The notes: a model not told the origin generated them from the sequence alone. A DNA stretch of 64,000 nt from Acinetobacter apis (GCF_900197575.1 NZ_FZLN01000002.1:186001-250000), one strand, 5' to 3'. Counted from the first letter of the stretch, positions 16,902 through 28,960 are shown. Translations and numbers: made by a program.

Positions 16902-18608
16902 TTAAACTGATTTTAAATATATCACTTTTAATTGAATCGCGATTCGGCCATTAAACTCATTTTTATCAAGCTCATAAACCAAATGGACTTTAGGTTTTTG
17001 TTCAGCAAATTCAAAGCGGTCTTTTGCATTAAATGCAATCGCATCCACTGTCTGTCCTGTGGGTAGTTGCAAAGTCAGCTTCAGGTGTATGTCTTTCAAC
17101 CAACGCACTTGAGCAATTAAAAACACATCATCAAATACAGGGCGTGGAAAACGTTGTCCCCATGGGCCATAGTCGGCAATCATGTTCACTGTGTTTAAAT
17201 GGATGTCACTTGCAGGCAATGCACCATCTGTCCAAATCACCGCTTGTAATAATGTTGGGTCTAACGCTGCAACTTTTTCTTCAAATACGCGTTTGAATTC
17301 TGCAAAATTTTCTTTAACTAGACTCAACCCTGCCGCTGCTGCATGCCCACCAAAAAAACGGACTAAATGCGGGTATTGCTCTGCCACATTTTCAATTAAG
17401 TCACGAACATGTATGCCTTCAACAGAACGTGCTGAACCTTTAATATGTATACCATCTTCATCCGGTGCGAAAACAATGCTTGGACGGTGAAACTGTTCTT
17501 TTAAACGCCCTGCTACAATGCCAATTACACCTTGATGCCAATGTGGCTCATACAAGACCAATGCTGCAGGTAAATTGGCTTGATCAATCTCGATCTGATT
17601 TAAATAATTTAAAGCATCCTCTTTAATTTCAGTTTCAACACGGCGACGTGCCACATTAAATGCTTGCAACTGCATGGCATAAGAATAGGCCACTTGGTTT
17701 TCTTCTGCCAACAGGCATTCAATCCCCACTTGCATGCTGTCCATACGACCTGCCGCATTTAATCGAGGACCCAAAATAAAGCCTAAATCTGATGCTTGCA
17801 TACTCGCAGGTTCACGGCCAGCTACGTCCATTAGCGCTAAAATACCAGGTCGACATTGACGTTTTTGGATTAATGATACACCAGCCTGAATCAAAATTCG
17901 ATTGTTATGGTCAAGTGCCGCCACATCAGCATATGTGCCTAATGCCACCAAATCTAAATATTGTGTCATGGCAACAACCGACTTATTTTGCTTCTTTCGA
18001 TAAGACATTAAATAAGCGAGCACATAAAAAGCCACACCCACGCCTGCCAATGCTTTGCTTTCAAAAGGACAGCCTAGCTGATTGGGATTAACCACAGCTT
18101 CTGCTGTAGGTGCAGCTTTTGTGGTTAAATGGTGGTCTGTAATCACCACTTTCATGCCATAGTGCTGTGCTTGCTGCACCCCTTCATGGCTCGAAATTCC
18201 ATTATCTACTGTAATGAGCAATTGTGGCTGATATAACGATTGCACCAAATCAGAAATCTTTGCTGTGAGCCCATAACCATATTTAAAACGGTCCGGTACA
18301 ACATAGTCAACGTCTGCACCTAAAGCACGTAATGCCAAGATCATCAGCGCTGTACTTGTTGCACCATCAGCATCGTAATCACCCACAATGACAATTTTTT
18401 CATGCTGATCAATGGCATGATCGATGAGCGCAACCGCTTCATCTAACCCTTTTAGCGTTGGCTGTAATAGACGCTTTAATTTAAGCTCTAAATCCGCTAT
18501 AGAAGACACCGAACGGCGTGCCAAAATATTGGCCATAACTTGCGGCACCCCCAAAAAAGCTTCAGGGTGTGTGAATTGTGGACGCTGTTGTATATGAGGT
18601 GCTGACAT
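16902..18608 (-). CDS. recJ: single-strand-specific exonuclease RecJ
   Basis: 5'-3' exonuclease on single-stranded DNA in recombination and mismatch repair. 568 residues, the usual length. DHH-family motifs are IVGDYDADGATSTA (about 73-86), VITDHHLTT (about 150-158) and FFGGHAAAAGLSL (DHHA1 domain, about 415-427); the OB-like C-terminal part follows. Its ATG directly abuts the pdxH stop, so the order on the transcript is glmM-pdxH-recJ and translation is likely coupled. Confidence 0.93.
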   Translation of the reverse strand: MSAPHIQQRPQFTHPEAFLGVPQVMANILARRSVSSIADLELKLKRLLQPTLKGLDEAVALIDHAIDQHEKIVIVGDYDADGATSTALMILALRALGADVDYVVPDRFKYGYGLTAKISDLVQSLYQPQLLITVDNGISSHEGVQQAQHYGMKVVITDHHLTTKAAPTAEAVVNPNQLGCPFESKALAGVGVAFYVLAYLMSYRKKQNKSVVAMTQYLDLVALGTYADVAALDHNNRILIQAGVSLIQKRQCRPGILALMDVAGREPASMQASDLGFILGPRLNAAGRMDSMQVGIECLLAEENQVAYSYAMQLQAFNVARRRVETEIKEDALNYLNQIEIDQANLPAALVLYEPHWHQGVIGIVAGRLKEQFHRPSIVFAPDEDGIHIKGSARSVEGIHVRDLIENVAEQYPHLVRFFGGHAAAAGLSLVKENFAEFKRVFEEKVAALDPTLLQAVIWTDGALPASDIHLNTVNMIADYGPWGQRFPRPVFDDVFLIAQVRWLKDIHLKLTLQLPTGQTVDAIAFNAKDRFEFAEQKPKVHLVYELDKNEFNGRIAIQLKVIYLKSV

Positions 18609-19265
18609 TTATGGCATCAATCGTTGCAATAACCATTGGTCATCTTTTTTAATGTAGCTTAAACGGTCATGTAAACGGTTTGGTCGCCCTTGCCAAAACT
18701 CATATGATGTTGCTTCTATGCGATAGCCGCCCCAAAATTCAGGTTTTTCAATTAAATCTTGACTTGCCATATCATTAGATAATGCCTGAAAACGTGCTTC
18801 TAATTCTGCACGATTTGCAACTACACCACTTTGTGGGGTACTAATATGTGCAGCAAGCTGACTTTCTCTTGGACGTTTATGGTAATAAGCTGTTGCTTCT
18901 TGTTCACTAATTTTACTGACTTGTCCATGAATTCGAATTTGGCGTTCTAAACTTGGCCAATAAAATAAAATTTCAGCCTGCGCATTGGCGGCTAAATCTA
19001 AGCCTTTTTGGCTGTCATAGTTGGTATAAAAGTCATAGCCTGCTGTCGTTGCACCGCGCAGTAACACCGTTCTCACATGTGGATGCCCTTCTGCATCTGC
19101 TGTTGCTAAATACATGGCATAAGGTTCATGTAAATCAGATGCTAAAGCATGATTAAACCACAATGTAAACTGATCATGTGGATCTGCTGCCACTTGAGTT
19201 TCAAGCAGTTCACCTTGTTCATAACTCAAACGCAATTCACTTAAATCTTTGATAATATCTTTCAT
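18609..19265 (-). CDS. pdxH: pyridoxamine 5'-phosphate oxidase
   Basis: FMN enzyme that makes pyridoxal phosphate from PNP or PMP. 218 residues. Recognisable are [13 protein letters not shown] (about 28-40), RTVLLRG near 65, [13 protein letters not shown] near 75-87 and the C-terminal [12 protein letters not shown](I), which binds PLP. The ATG overlaps the glmM stop by four bases, and the stop abuts the recJ start. Confidence 0.93.
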   Translation of the reverse strand: MKDIIKDLSELRLSYEQGELLETQVAADPHDQFTLWFNHALASDLHEPYAMYLATADAEGHPHVRTVLLRGATTAGYDFYTNYDSQKGLDLAANAQAEILFYWPSLERQIRIHGQVSKISEQEATAYYHKRPRESQLAAHISTPQSGVVANRAELEARFQALSNDMASQDLIEKPEFWGGYRIEATSYEFWQGRPNRLHDRLSYIKKDDQWLLQRLMP

Positions 19266-20605
19266 GGATTGACCTGATTAGAATAATGACGAATGGCTTC
19301 AGCAAGCTGTTCTGCAAGCTGATTGACTTCTTGCTCTTGATCGCCTTCTACCATGACACGAAGTAATGGTTCTGTGCCTGATTTACGAATTAAAATTCGT
19401 CCGCGACCTTTTAATTGTTGCTCTGCTTGTTCAAACAATGTGACCAGTTCAGGCACAGTATATGGATCAATCATTTGCTTCAAACGAATGTTGATCAACA
19501 CCTGTGGAAATAATTTAAAATCTGCAATCAATTCATGCAGTGCTTTATTTTGATAAATCATGACAGCAAGCACTTGCAAGGTTGCAATAATGGCATCACC
19601 TGTGGTGCTTTTGTCTAGAGTTAAAATATGGCCTGATGGTTCACCACCAATTGCCCATTTTTGCTCTACTAATTGTTGTAAAACATAACGATCCCCCACT
19701 TGGGCACGAACAAATGGGATATTGGCATGTTGTAAAGCCACTTCAAGCGCCATATTACTCATGACTGTACCAACAATTCCTGCCGGTTGTTTTCGCGCTT
19801 GTGTAGCAAGAATATATAAAATATGGTCGCCATCAACCAAACGACCTGAACGATCGACCATGACTACACGGTCAGCATCACCATCAAAGGCGACACCTAA
19901 ATCTGCACCATGTTCAACCACAGCTTGCTGTAGTGATTCAGGATGTGTTGAGCCACATTCTTTATTAATATTTAAACCATTGGGCTCATTGTGAATGGCA
20001 ATCACTTTGGCACCAAGCTCTCTAAATACGGCTGGTCCAACGTTATATGCTGCACCATGAGCACAGTCCACAACAATGGTCAAATTACGTAAATTAAAAT
20101 GGTATGGGAAACTTGATTTACAAAATTCGATATAGCGGCCATTGGCATCTTTTACACGTACGCTTTTGCCAAGCTGTGCTGAATCTTCAATCACAATGTC
20201 ATGCTCTAATTCAGCATTAATTTGATTTTGTAATTCGTCAGGCAGTTTCTTACCTTCTGATGAGAAGAATTTAATGCCATTATCAAAATAAGGATTATGT
20301 GATGCAGAAATAACAATGCCTGCATCTGCATGGAGTGCACGAGTTAAATGTGCAATCGCAGGCGTTGGTAATGGACCGAGTAAATGGACATACACCCCTG
20401 CTGCATTCAATCCGGCTTGTAATGCAGCCTCTAAAATATACCCTGATAAACGGGTATCTTTCCCCAATACCACCACAGGTTTATGGTTAATATTTTGCTG
20501 TTTTAATACTTTCCCCGCAGCAAAGCCAAGTTTTAAAGCAAAATCTGGTGTAATAGGTAACTCACCAAATTTCCCGCGGATACCATCTGTCCCAAAATAA
20601 CTCAT
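19262..20605 (-). CDS. glmM: phosphoglucosamine mutase
   Basis: Converts glucosamine-6-phosphate to glucosamine-1-phosphate for UDP-GlcNAc, feeding peptidoglycan and lipid A. 447 residues. [13 protein letters not shown] is at the start, the phosphoserine loop [16 protein letters not shown] lies near 100-115, the Mg site FDGDADRV near 240, and the phosphate-binding [12 protein letters not shown] near 410. I start at ATG 20605; a TTG at 20626 would add seven residues that the family lacks. First gene of a glmM-pdxH-recJ unit. Confidence 0.93.
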   Translation of the reverse strand: MSYFGTDGIRGKFGELPITPDFALKLGFAAGKVLKQQNINHKPVVVLGKDTRLSGYILEAALQAGLNAAGVYVHLLGPLPTPAIAHLTRALHADAGIVISASHNPYFDNGIKFFSSEGKKLPDELQNQINAELEHDIVIEDSAQLGKSVRVKDANGRYIEFCKSSFPYHFNLRNLTIVVDCAHGAAYNVGPAVFRELGAKVIAIHNEPNGLNINKECGSTHPESLQQAVVEHGADLGVAFDGDADRVVMVDRSGRLVDGDHILYILATQARKQPAGIVGTVMSNMALEVALQHANIPFVRAQVGDRYVLQQLVEQKWAIGGEPSGHILTLDKSTTGDAIIATLQVLAVMIYQNKALHELIADFKLFPQVLINIRLKQMIDPYTVPELVTLFEQAEQQLKGRGRILIRKSGTEPLLRVMVEGDQEQEVNQLAEQLAEAIRHYSNQVNP

Positions 20606-20691
20606 GCATTTCTCATTTATGTACAAATCAGTTAAATCTGCCGATTAAACTATCAGTTTATTTAAAAATTAATTCACTTTACAGAAAAAAG

Positions 20692-20720
20692 AAAAAACCG
20701 TCATCTGTAGACGGTTTTTT
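20692..20720 (-). terminator. guaB terminator
   Basis: AAAAAACCGTC/GACGGTTTTTT stem with a 7-base loop; U-tract on the minus strand after guaB. Confidence 0.88.
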
Positions 20721-20745
20721 CTCATATTTATTTGTAAAGAAGCAA

Positions 20746-22239
<1,494 letters not shown>

Positions 22240-22325
22240 CTATTATAAACAAATTTTGTCTTAAATTTCATGTCTTGTTATATTTTTTTAAACGATAGAT
22301 CACATCTCGTGACAAATTTTCAACT

Positions 22326-22363
22326 AAAAATGCCACCCCAAGATTGATACGCTAGGATGGCAT
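22326..22363 (-). terminator. terminator of the Mn-exporter gene
   Basis: On the minus strand, ATGCCATCC pairs with GGGTGGCAT (one G-U) and a TTTTT run follows, eight bases after the stop codon. Confidence 0.7.
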
Positions 22364-22370
22364 GATCGAT

Positions 22371-22949
22371 TCAAATAAAGTAGTGCTTCACAAGTGCACT
22401 GATGCCGACAACCAAGAAAATCACAGCACCGATACGGTGAATGAGCTGAATAGGTAAGTTACCCGCCATTTTATGACCAATGAAAACAGCAGGTGCATTG
22501 GCAATCATCATACCAACCGTCGTTCCAATCATCACCATTAAAATACTGTCATATTGAGCAGCAAGTGCCACGGTGGCAATTTGTGTTTTGTCCCCAATTT
22601 CTGCAAGAAAGAATAAAATAAAAGTCGCGCCAAAAACCCCAAAACGCTGCCATTTATTAATGTTATCTGCTTCATCATCATCAAGTTTATCTGGAATCAG
22701 CATCCATATTGCCATTGCAATAAAGCCCACTGCCAAAATCCATACCATAGTGGTTGGACTGATCACGGTGGTTAGCCACTGGCCAAGGACTGCGGAGATG
22801 CCATGATTGATGGTTGTTGCTAATAAGATTGCTGCTAAAATTGGAAGCGGCTGACGGAAGCGTGCTGTGAGGAGTAATGCCAATAATTGTGTTTTGTCAC
22901 CCATTTCAGCGAGCGCAACAACAGAGACAGAAATCAGAAAAGCATACAT
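22371..22949 (-). CDS. GDT1/UPF0016-family manganese exporter
   Basis: 192 residues, six predicted membrane helices in two repeats. Each repeat carries the cation-binding signature: ALAEMGDKTQLLAL near 10-23 and FLAEIGDKTQIATVAL near 112-127. Characterised relatives (MneA in Vibrio, TMEM165/Gdt1 in eukaryotes) move Mn out of the cytoplasm. The ATG at 22949 has AAGGA upstream. An in-frame extension to 23045 is translated riboswitch sequence and not protein. The Mn-type riboswitch upstream supports the assignment. Confidence 0.9.
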   Translation of the reverse strand: MYAFLISVSVVALAEMGDKTQLLALLLTARFRQPLPILAAILLATTINHGISAVLGQWLTTVISPTTMVWILAVGFIAMAIWMLIPDKLDDDEADNINKWQRFGVFGATFILFFLAEIGDKTQIATVALAAQYDSILMVMIGTTVGMMIANAPAVFIGHKMAGNLPIQLIHRIGAVIFLVVGISALVKHYFI

Positions 22950-22954
22950 CTTAT

Positions 22955-23145
22955 GTTTTCCTTGGCTGGCGTGAAATACCAATGATCTACTCCTCCTGCC
23001 AGCCAAAATTTTGCAGAGAAAGTAAATCAAAGGTCTTGCCAACAAAAGAAATTTGGTTCTTTGCTATAATGGCCATGTTCAAGCGAACAAGTATGTTGAC
23101 CATCATCTATTCACGTGATGTGAATAGCGGCTACTCCCCAATGAA
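22955..23145 (-). ncRNA. yybP-ykoY-like (Mn-sensing) riboswitch leader
   Basis: The transcript strand shows GGGGAGTAGCC near 23139-23129 at the 5' side, then a hairpin (TATTCAC...GTGAATA), GTCAACATAC, and later a strong GGCTGGC...GCCAGCC stem whose loop side holds AGGAGGAG and whose 3' end directly precedes the AAGGA ribosome site of the exporter. GGGGAGUAGC plus GUCAACAUAC is the signature I associate with the yybP-ykoY family, which binds Mn2+ and controls exporters of exactly this type. Boundaries are approximate. Confidence 0.8.
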
Positions 23146-23266
23146 GTTACACTTATTATATAAAAATAAATATATATTGCAATCCCAACCAAAATAGTCA
23201 ACTTTTAAATATTAGAATTATCTAATATATTTCAATATCTTATAAAAAATAAATACTTTGAAAAAT

Positions 23267-23296
23267 AAAAAAGCCCTGTATAAAACAGGGCTTTTA
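23267..23296 (-). terminator. aceF terminator
   Basis: AAAAGCCCTGT/ACAGGGCTTTT stem with a 5-base loop after aceF on the minus strand. Confidence 0.88.
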
Positions 23297-23316
23297 ATGT
23301 TACAAGATGTAAAACA

Positions 23317-25344
23317 CTATAATAATAGCGAACGAATGTCTTGTAATAGTTTGGTTAATTTATTGCTAAAACGTGCTGCATCTGCACCATTAATCACACG
23401 GTGGTCATAAGACAGTGACAATGGCAACATGAGGCGTGGCTCAAACTCACTTCCATTCCATACAGGTTGCATTGTGGCTGGAGAAATCCCCAAAATAGCA
23501 ACTTGTGGCCAGTTCACTAGTGGTGTAAAGGCTGTGCCGCCAATACTTCCTAGACTGGTGATGGTAATATTTGCACCTTGTAAATCTTTCGGAGATAACT
23601 TCTTCTCACGCGCTTTTTTACTCAGCTCACCCAATTCAATTGCAATTTGCTTAATTGATTTTTGATCTGGGTTACGTAGTACAGGAACAGTTAAGCCATC
23701 AGGTGTTGCAACCGCAATCCCCATATGAATCTCATTACGCAGCAAGACTGATTTTTGATCATCAGCAAGGTGCCCTGCAAAGTAAGGTTCTTCTTTTAAC
23801 AAGTGTGCTAACGCTTTGGCAATAAATGCTAAAATCGTTAAGCTAATACCTTGTTGTTTGAATTGACCTTTCAATTCACCACGCCATGCTTCTAACGCTG
23901 TAATATCAGCCAAATCAAACTGTGTTACTTGTGGGATGAAGTTGTTTAACGACAGCTGTGGTATAGAAACCTGCTGTAAACGCGTCAACGGTTTCTCTTC
24001 AACACCACCAAATGCAGTAAAATCTGGCAGCTTAGGCAGGCCTGTTGCGGCAGGCTGTGCAGCAGGTGCAGATTTTGTCGAAGCTGGCTGATCATCAGTT
24101 AAACGTTTTTTCACATAAGCGAAAACATCGTCTTTCATGATGCGTTCATGCGGGCCTGATGCACTCACTTGAGTGAGGACAACACCAAGTTCACGTGCAA
24201 GTTTTCTGACCGCAGGGCCAGCATAAACTTTAGCATTCGCAACTTGCTGTTCTTTCGTCAATTTATCGACTTGGCCTGCTGTAAGCTCAGGGTTCACTGT
24301 ATCTTTTGCAGCAGGTTTAGCTTCATCAGCTTTTGGCTGTGGTGCTTTTTCTTTTTCAGGTGCCTGAGGCGCAGCTTGATGTTGCGCAGGTGCTTGACCT
24401 TCTGCTTCAATCGTAGCAATTTCAACGCCTTCTGTTACATCTTGCCCCACTTTGACATGAATGGCTTTAACCACACCTGCTGCTGTACTTGGCACTTCAA
24501 CTGTGGCTTTATCTGACTCGACCACCAAAATACTGTCATCTTTGGCAATCGTATCACCAACTTGTACCAAAATCTCAGCCACTGCTGCTTTATCCACCCC
24601 AAGGTCAGGCACTTTAATATTAATGGTGCCCGATGCTTCGGAAGATTGTGATTGAGGCTGTGATTTTTCTGCTGAAGCTGGTGTTTCATCTTTCGATGCA
24701 TGCACAATTTCAATTTTAGCTTGTGGCTCATCTGAAGCGTCATGAGATGCTGTTTTTAATTTAATTAAAACTACACCCTCTTGAACAGTATCGCCTTCTT
24801 TAATCTCAATACTTTCAACTTGACCTGCATGTGTGCTTGGCACTTCAACAGTCGCTTTGTCTGATTCAACCACCACAATACTGTCGTTTTCTGCAATCTC
24901 ATCACCAACTTTCACTAAAATCTCACCAACAGATGCTTTTTCAACACCAATGTCAGGTACTTTAATGTCAATCACTGCTGAACTTGTATTGCCTTTAGGC
25001 TGTGCTTTTTCTTCAAGTACAGTGGTGGTTTTTGCAGGTTCAGTCTGTGCTTCAGCTTTACTGTTGTCTTTATCTTGGCTGTCATTTTTTGGCTCAGCAG
25101 ATGAACCTGATGCCTGACCTGCTTCTTCAAGCTCAATTAAAAGCGTGCCTTGGCTGATTTCATCGCCTTCTTTCACAACAATACGCTTAACCACCCCCGC
25201 TGAAGTGCTTGGCACTTCAACAGTGGCTTTATCTGACTCAACGACAATAATGCTATCGTTTTCTGCAATCTCATCGCCAACTTGAACGAGGATTTCAGAC
25301 ACGGTTGCATGATCTACGCCGATATCCGGTGTTTTAATTTCCAT
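23317..25344 (-). CDS. aceF: pyruvate dehydrogenase E2, dihydrolipoyl acetyltransferase
   Basis: Transfers acetyl from E1 to CoA in the pyruvate dehydrogenase complex. 675 residues. It has three N-terminal lipoyl domains (about 1-75, 125-200, 240-315), each with ESDKATVEVPST around the lipoylated Lys, joined by Ala/Pro/Glu/Gln linkers. An E3/E1-binding peripheral domain follows (about 370-410, AGPAVRKLARELGV...GRIMKDDV type, here ERIMKDDV), then the catalytic core ending near SYDHRVINGADAARF, which holds the active-site His. ATG 25344 lies four bases after the aceE stop with AAGGA inside aceE; the open frame upstream is aceE in another phase. Confidence 0.94.
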   Translation of the reverse strand: MEIKTPDIGVDHATVSEILVQVGDEIAENDSIIVVESDKATVEVPSTSAGVVKRIVVKEGDEISQGTLLIELEEAGQASGSSAEPKNDSQDKDNSKAEAQTEPAKTTTVLEEKAQPKGNTSSAVIDIKVPDIGVEKASVGEILVKVGDEIAENDSIVVVESDKATVEVPSTHAGQVESIEIKEGDTVQEGVVLIKLKTASHDASDEPQAKIEIVHASKDETPASAEKSQPQSQSSEASGTINIKVPDLGVDKAAVAEILVQVGDTIAKDDSILVVESDKATVEVPSTAAGVVKAIHVKVGQDVTEGVEIATIEAEGQAPAQHQAAPQAPEKEKAPQPKADEAKPAAKDTVNPELTAGQVDKLTKEQQVANAKVYAGPAVRKLARELGVVLTQVSASGPHERIMKDDVFAYVKKRLTDDQPASTKSAPAAQPAATGLPKLPDFTAFGGVEEKPLTRLQQVSIPQLSLNNFIPQVTQFDLADITALEAWRGELKGQFKQQGISLTILAFIAKALAHLLKEEPYFAGHLADDQKSVLLRNEIHMGIAVATPDGLTVPVLRNPDQKSIKQIAIELGELSKKAREKKLSPKDLQGANITITSLGSIGGTAFTPLVNWPQVAILGISPATMQPVWNGSEFEPRLMLPLSLSYDHRVINGADAARFSNKLTKLLQDIRSLLL

Positions 25345-25348
25345 ACTG

Positions 25349-28063
25349 TTAGTCCTTCTCACCCGATTGCTCTTGGTATTCAGCCACTGCCTGTACTTCA
25401 GGATACGTTTGCGGCGCCCATGCAACAGGACGATCTGTATCGAGTTCAAATGATGAAATGGCATCTTTGACTAAGCGATTATCAACTTCGCCTTCATCTG
25501 CCAATTTTTTCAATGTCGCAACCACAATATGTGCTGCATCAACACCAAAGTAGCTGCGTAAGTTTGCACGTGTATCTGAACGACCAAAACCATCTGTTCC
25601 TAATGTGACATAAGGACGATTGTCTGGAAGATACGCACGAATTTGTTCACTATACGCACGCATATGGTCTGTTGTTGATACTACAATACCATCTGTTGGT
25701 CTAAGTAATTGCGATACCCAAGACTCTTTGGTCGTTTCAGCCAATGGATGTAAGCGATTGTATTCTTCACACACCATACCATCACGCGCAAGCTCATTGA
25801 AGCTGGTCACACTCCATACATTTGAATGGATTTGATATTCTTCACGTAAGATGGCAGCAGCTTTAATGACTTCACGTAAAATCACACCCGAACCAAGCAG
25901 CTGTACTGTGGCTTTATCATCTTTTTCAAGCAAGTACATACCGCGTTTAATGCCTTCTTCAGCACCTTCAGGGATTGCATGGTGTTCGTAGTTTTCATTC
26001 ATGAGCGTTAAGTAATAAAACACGCGCTCTTGATTGGTATACATACGTTTTAAACCATCATGCATAATCACAGCAAGCTCATAACCAAAGCATGGATCAT
26101 AAGCCACACAGTTTGGAATGGTGCTGGCTAAAATATGCGAATGACCATCTTGGTGTTGTAAACCTTCACCATTTAATGTAGTACGACCTGCTGTTGCGCC
26201 AAATAAGAAACCTTGTGCTTGCGCATCACCTGCAGCCCATGCAATGTCACCAATACGTTGGAAACCAAACATTGAGTAATACATATACATCGGGATCATT
26301 GGCAAGTCATTGGTTGAATAACTGGTTGCCAATGCAGCCCAAGCACTCATTGCACCGGCTTCATTAATCCCTTCTTGTAACATATGACCATCTTTTGCTT
26401 CACGATAGTTCATGAGCTGTTCTTGGTCTTCTGGGGTATAATTTTGCCCATGTGCAGCGTAAATACCAAGCTGACGGAACATACCCTCTAAACCAAAGGT
26501 ACGTGCTTCATCAGGTACAATTGGTACAACATGGTCTTTTAAGCCTTTCTCTTTGAGTAAAGCTGAAATTAGACGCACAGCAACCATTGTAGTCGATTGC
26601 TCTTTACCATTACTGCCTTTAAGCACTGCATCAAATACTGATAACTCAGGAATTGGTAGCGTTTTGCTTTCTTTACGGCGTGCAGGTAAATAGCCACCTA
26701 ATGACTCACGGCGTGCTTTTAAATATTTCATTTCAGGTGAGTTTTCGCTTGGGCGATAGAATGGCAATTCACCAAGCTGGTCATCTGAGAATGGTAAGTT
26801 AAAACGATTTCTAAAGTATTTCAGCGATTCAAGCTGCATCTTTTTGATTTGATGCGTTTTATTGACTGCTTCAATTTCATCAGACAAGCCATAACCTTTC
26901 ACAGTTTTCGCTAAAATCACTGTTGGCTGACCATTACTTTTGGTTGCTGCGGCATATGCTGCATACACTTTATATGGGTCATGACCACCACGTTTTAAAT
27001 TATCGATGTCTTCATCACTTAAATCTTTCACTAATGCTTCTGATTCAGGATAACGTCCAAAGAATTTTTCACGTGTATAAGCGCCACCTTTTACTTGATA
27101 ACGTTGATAGTCGCCATCAACAGTTTCATCCATACAAGCACGTAACGCGCCTGATTCATCTTTTGCAAGCAATGGGTCCCACTGACGGCCCCAAACCACT
27201 TTAATGACACGCCAACCTGCACCACGGAATAAAGACTCTAATTCTTGGATAATTTTGCCATTACCACGAACTGGACCATCTAGACGCTGTAAATTACAGT
27301 TGACCACCCAAATAAGGTTATCTAACTTTTCACGACCTGCCAAAGAAATCGCACCTAAGCTTTCTGGCTCATCCATTTCCCCATCGCCAAGGTATGCCCA
27401 AACTTTACGATCTTCTTCTTTAATTAAGCGACGGTTCATCAAGTACTTTTGAATGTGTGCTTGATAAATAGACATGATTGGGCCAAGACCCATAGATACT
27501 GTTGGGAACTGCCAATAATCTGGCATGAGATACGGGTGTGGATAGCTTGGTAAACCATTGCCGTTCACTTCACGGCGGAAGTTGCTTAACTGCTCTTCAG
27601 TCAAACGTCCTTCTAAGAAAGAACGTGCATAAATACCTGGCGCACAGTGACCTTGGTAGTAAATCATATCCCCGCCAAACTGATCGTTATTGGCACGGAA
27701 GAAATGGTTAAAACCGACATCATAAAGTGTTGCTGATGAAGCAAAGCTGGCTAAGTGTCCACCTAAATCATCACCTGTTTTATTGGCACGCAGTACCATT
27801 GCTAAAGCATTCCAACGAATTAACGCACGAATACGGCGTTCCATATCTGTATCGCCTGGCATAGCAGGTTGTTCTTCTACAGAAATTGTATTGAGATATG
27901 GCGTATTGAGGCGCTGTACAGGGACATGTTTAGCAATTGCTTGCTGGTATAACTTCTCTAGCAAAAACGCAGCTCGATCTGTACCCATATGCTTTAAAAC
28001 GGAGTCAAAGGCGTCTTGCCATTCTTGGGTTTCTTGTGCGTCGGAATCACCATAATACGCCAT
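25349..28063 (-). CDS. aceE: pyruvate dehydrogenase E1, homodimeric type
   Basis: Thiamine-diphosphate-dependent decarboxylation of pyruvate and reductive acetylation of E2. 904 residues, the usual length for the proteobacterial single-chain E1. The ThDP/Mg motif spans GDGEMDEPES through to NLIWVVNCNLQRLDGPV (about 230-270). The active-site loop GKTVKGYGL is near 395 and the C-terminal transketolase-like domain has GTDGFGRSDTRANLR near 820. First gene of the aceE-aceF pair. No lpd or pdhR is adjacent in this window. Confidence 0.95.
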   Translation of the reverse strand: MAYYGDSDAQETQEWQDAFDSVLKHMGTDRAAFLLEKLYQQAIAKHVPVQRLNTPYLNTISVEEQPAMPGDTDMERRIRALIRWNALAMVLRANKTGDDLGGHLASFASSATLYDVGFNHFFRANNDQFGGDMIYYQGHCAPGIYARSFLEGRLTEEQLSNFRREVNGNGLPSYPHPYLMPDYWQFPTVSMGLGPIMSIYQAHIQKYLMNRRLIKEEDRKVWAYLGDGEMDEPESLGAISLAGREKLDNLIWVVNCNLQRLDGPVRGNGKIIQELESLFRGAGWRVIKVVWGRQWDPLLAKDESGALRACMDETVDGDYQRYQVKGGAYTREKFFGRYPESEALVKDLSDEDIDNLKRGGHDPYKVYAAYAAATKSNGQPTVILAKTVKGYGLSDEIEAVNKTHQIKKMQLESLKYFRNRFNLPFSDDQLGELPFYRPSENSPEMKYLKARRESLGGYLPARRKESKTLPIPELSVFDAVLKGSNGKEQSTTMVAVRLISALLKEKGLKDHVVPIVPDEARTFGLEGMFRQLGIYAAHGQNYTPEDQEQLMNYREAKDGHMLQEGINEAGAMSAWAALATSYSTNDLPMIPMYMYYSMFGFQRIGDIAWAAGDAQAQGFLFGATAGRTTLNGEGLQHQDGHSHILASTIPNCVAYDPCFGYELAVIMHDGLKRMYTNQERVFYYLTLMNENYEHHAIPEGAEEGIKRGMYLLEKDDKATVQLLGSGVILREVIKAAAILREEYQIHSNVWSVTSFNELARDGMVCEEYNRLHPLAETTKESWVSQLLRPTDGIVVSTTDHMRAYSEQIRAYLPDNRPYVTLGTDGFGRSDTRANLRSYFGVDAAHIVVATLKKLADEGEVDNRLVKDAISSFELDTDRPVAWAPQTYPEVQAVAEYQEQSGEKD

Positions 28064-28207
28064 ATTTCACCTTTCCTTAATCGTTATCGATAGCCACACG
28101 TAGTTTTACCATGTTTTCACAGCAATGCGTAATGGCTACTTTAAAATACAACACCATTTCAACATTTATTAAATAAATATTGGTTTATTTTTAAACAAAT
28201 TTAACAG

Positions 28208-28232
28208 AAAAAAATCGCCAAATTGGCGATTT
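28208..28232 (-). terminator. terminator of the M23 peptidase gene
   Basis: AAATCGCC/GGCGATTT stem; on the minus strand it runs into a long T-tract. Confidence 0.82.
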
Positions 28233-28294
28233 CATCACACACGACACAATCTTTGTTTTAAGCAAACAGATTATGGTTATAAAAGCACAATAAT

Positions 28295-28960
28295 CTATGG
28301 CAACATTGCTAAATAAGTGCTTGGATTTTTGCGTTTTCCATCTGCAACAATTTCATAATGTAAATGCGCGCCTGTGCAGCGACCAGTACAACCTACTTTG
28401 GCAATTTCAGTGCCGGCTTGGATACGATCACCCACTTTCACCAAAATACGAGAAGCATGTCCATAACGTGTCAGATAGCCATTGCCATGGTTAATTTCAA
28501 CCAATTGACCATAGCCTGTCACCCAACCTGAACGAACTACAATGCCTGAGCCGGAAGCATAAATTGATGTGCCTGTTGGTGCTGCCAAATCAATGCCTGT
28601 ATGACCTTCTTTTTTACCAAACATGATACGCTCACCAAAATGAGAACTCACGCGTACAGCATCTGGTAATGGATTCTTGGTCAACCATGACATGATCCCA
28701 TTACTAGAGGTTGTATATTTCTTGGTGGCTGTTAAGGTCTGTTCAGTCGTATTACTTTTTGTATTTCTAAGTGTAATGTTTGTTGTTCTTTCAGTAGAAA
28801 CACGTCCATTCTCTTGCTCATCATATGAGCCAGCTGATAGTGTTTTAGTTAAGCGATCTACAGAGATCTCTCTAGGCTGGCTATTTGTTGTTTCAATTAA
28901 ATCAGCAAAGCTTGCTGTAGAAACAAACAAAGACAGTGCTGCGAACAAGATACGTTGCAT
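28295..28960 (-). CDS. M23-family (LytM-type) peptidase, periplasmic
   Basis: 221 residues. The signal peptide is about 1-19 (ending SFA-DL), then a low-complexity Thr/Asn-rich stalk (30-90), then a LytM/lysostaphin domain. The zinc ligands are in HTGIDLAAP (about 121-129) and the catalytic HxH in HLHYE near 201-205, so the site looks intact and the protein may be an active peptidoglycan endopeptidase, not an EnvC-like activator. It lies divergent from dciA and next to lpxC, as is common in this group. Confidence 0.85.
   Translation of the reverse strand: MQRILFAALSLFVSTASFADLIETTNSQPREISVDRLTKTLSAGSYDEQENGRVSTERTTNITLRNTKSNTTEQTLTATKKYTTSSNGIMSWLTKNPLPDAVRVSSHFGERIMFGKKEGHTGIDLAAPTGTSIYASGSGIVVRSGWVTGYGQLVEINHGNGYLTRYGHASRILVKVGDRIQAGTEIAKVGCTGRCTGAHLHYEIVADGKRKNPSTYLAMLP

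Noticed and set aside
22950..23045. 32-residue N-terminal extension of the Mn exporter
   Set aside because: It is the riboswitch leader read in frame; the family starts at MYAFLIS and a ribosome site precedes that ATG.
24461..25320. Three near-identical DNA blocks in aceF as a mobile repeat
   Set aside because: They are the three lipoyl domains of one protein; domain duplication explains them.
25345..25464. 40-residue N-terminal extension of AceF
   Set aside because: It overlaps aceE in another phase; the family starts at MEIKTPDIG, with a ribosome site before it.
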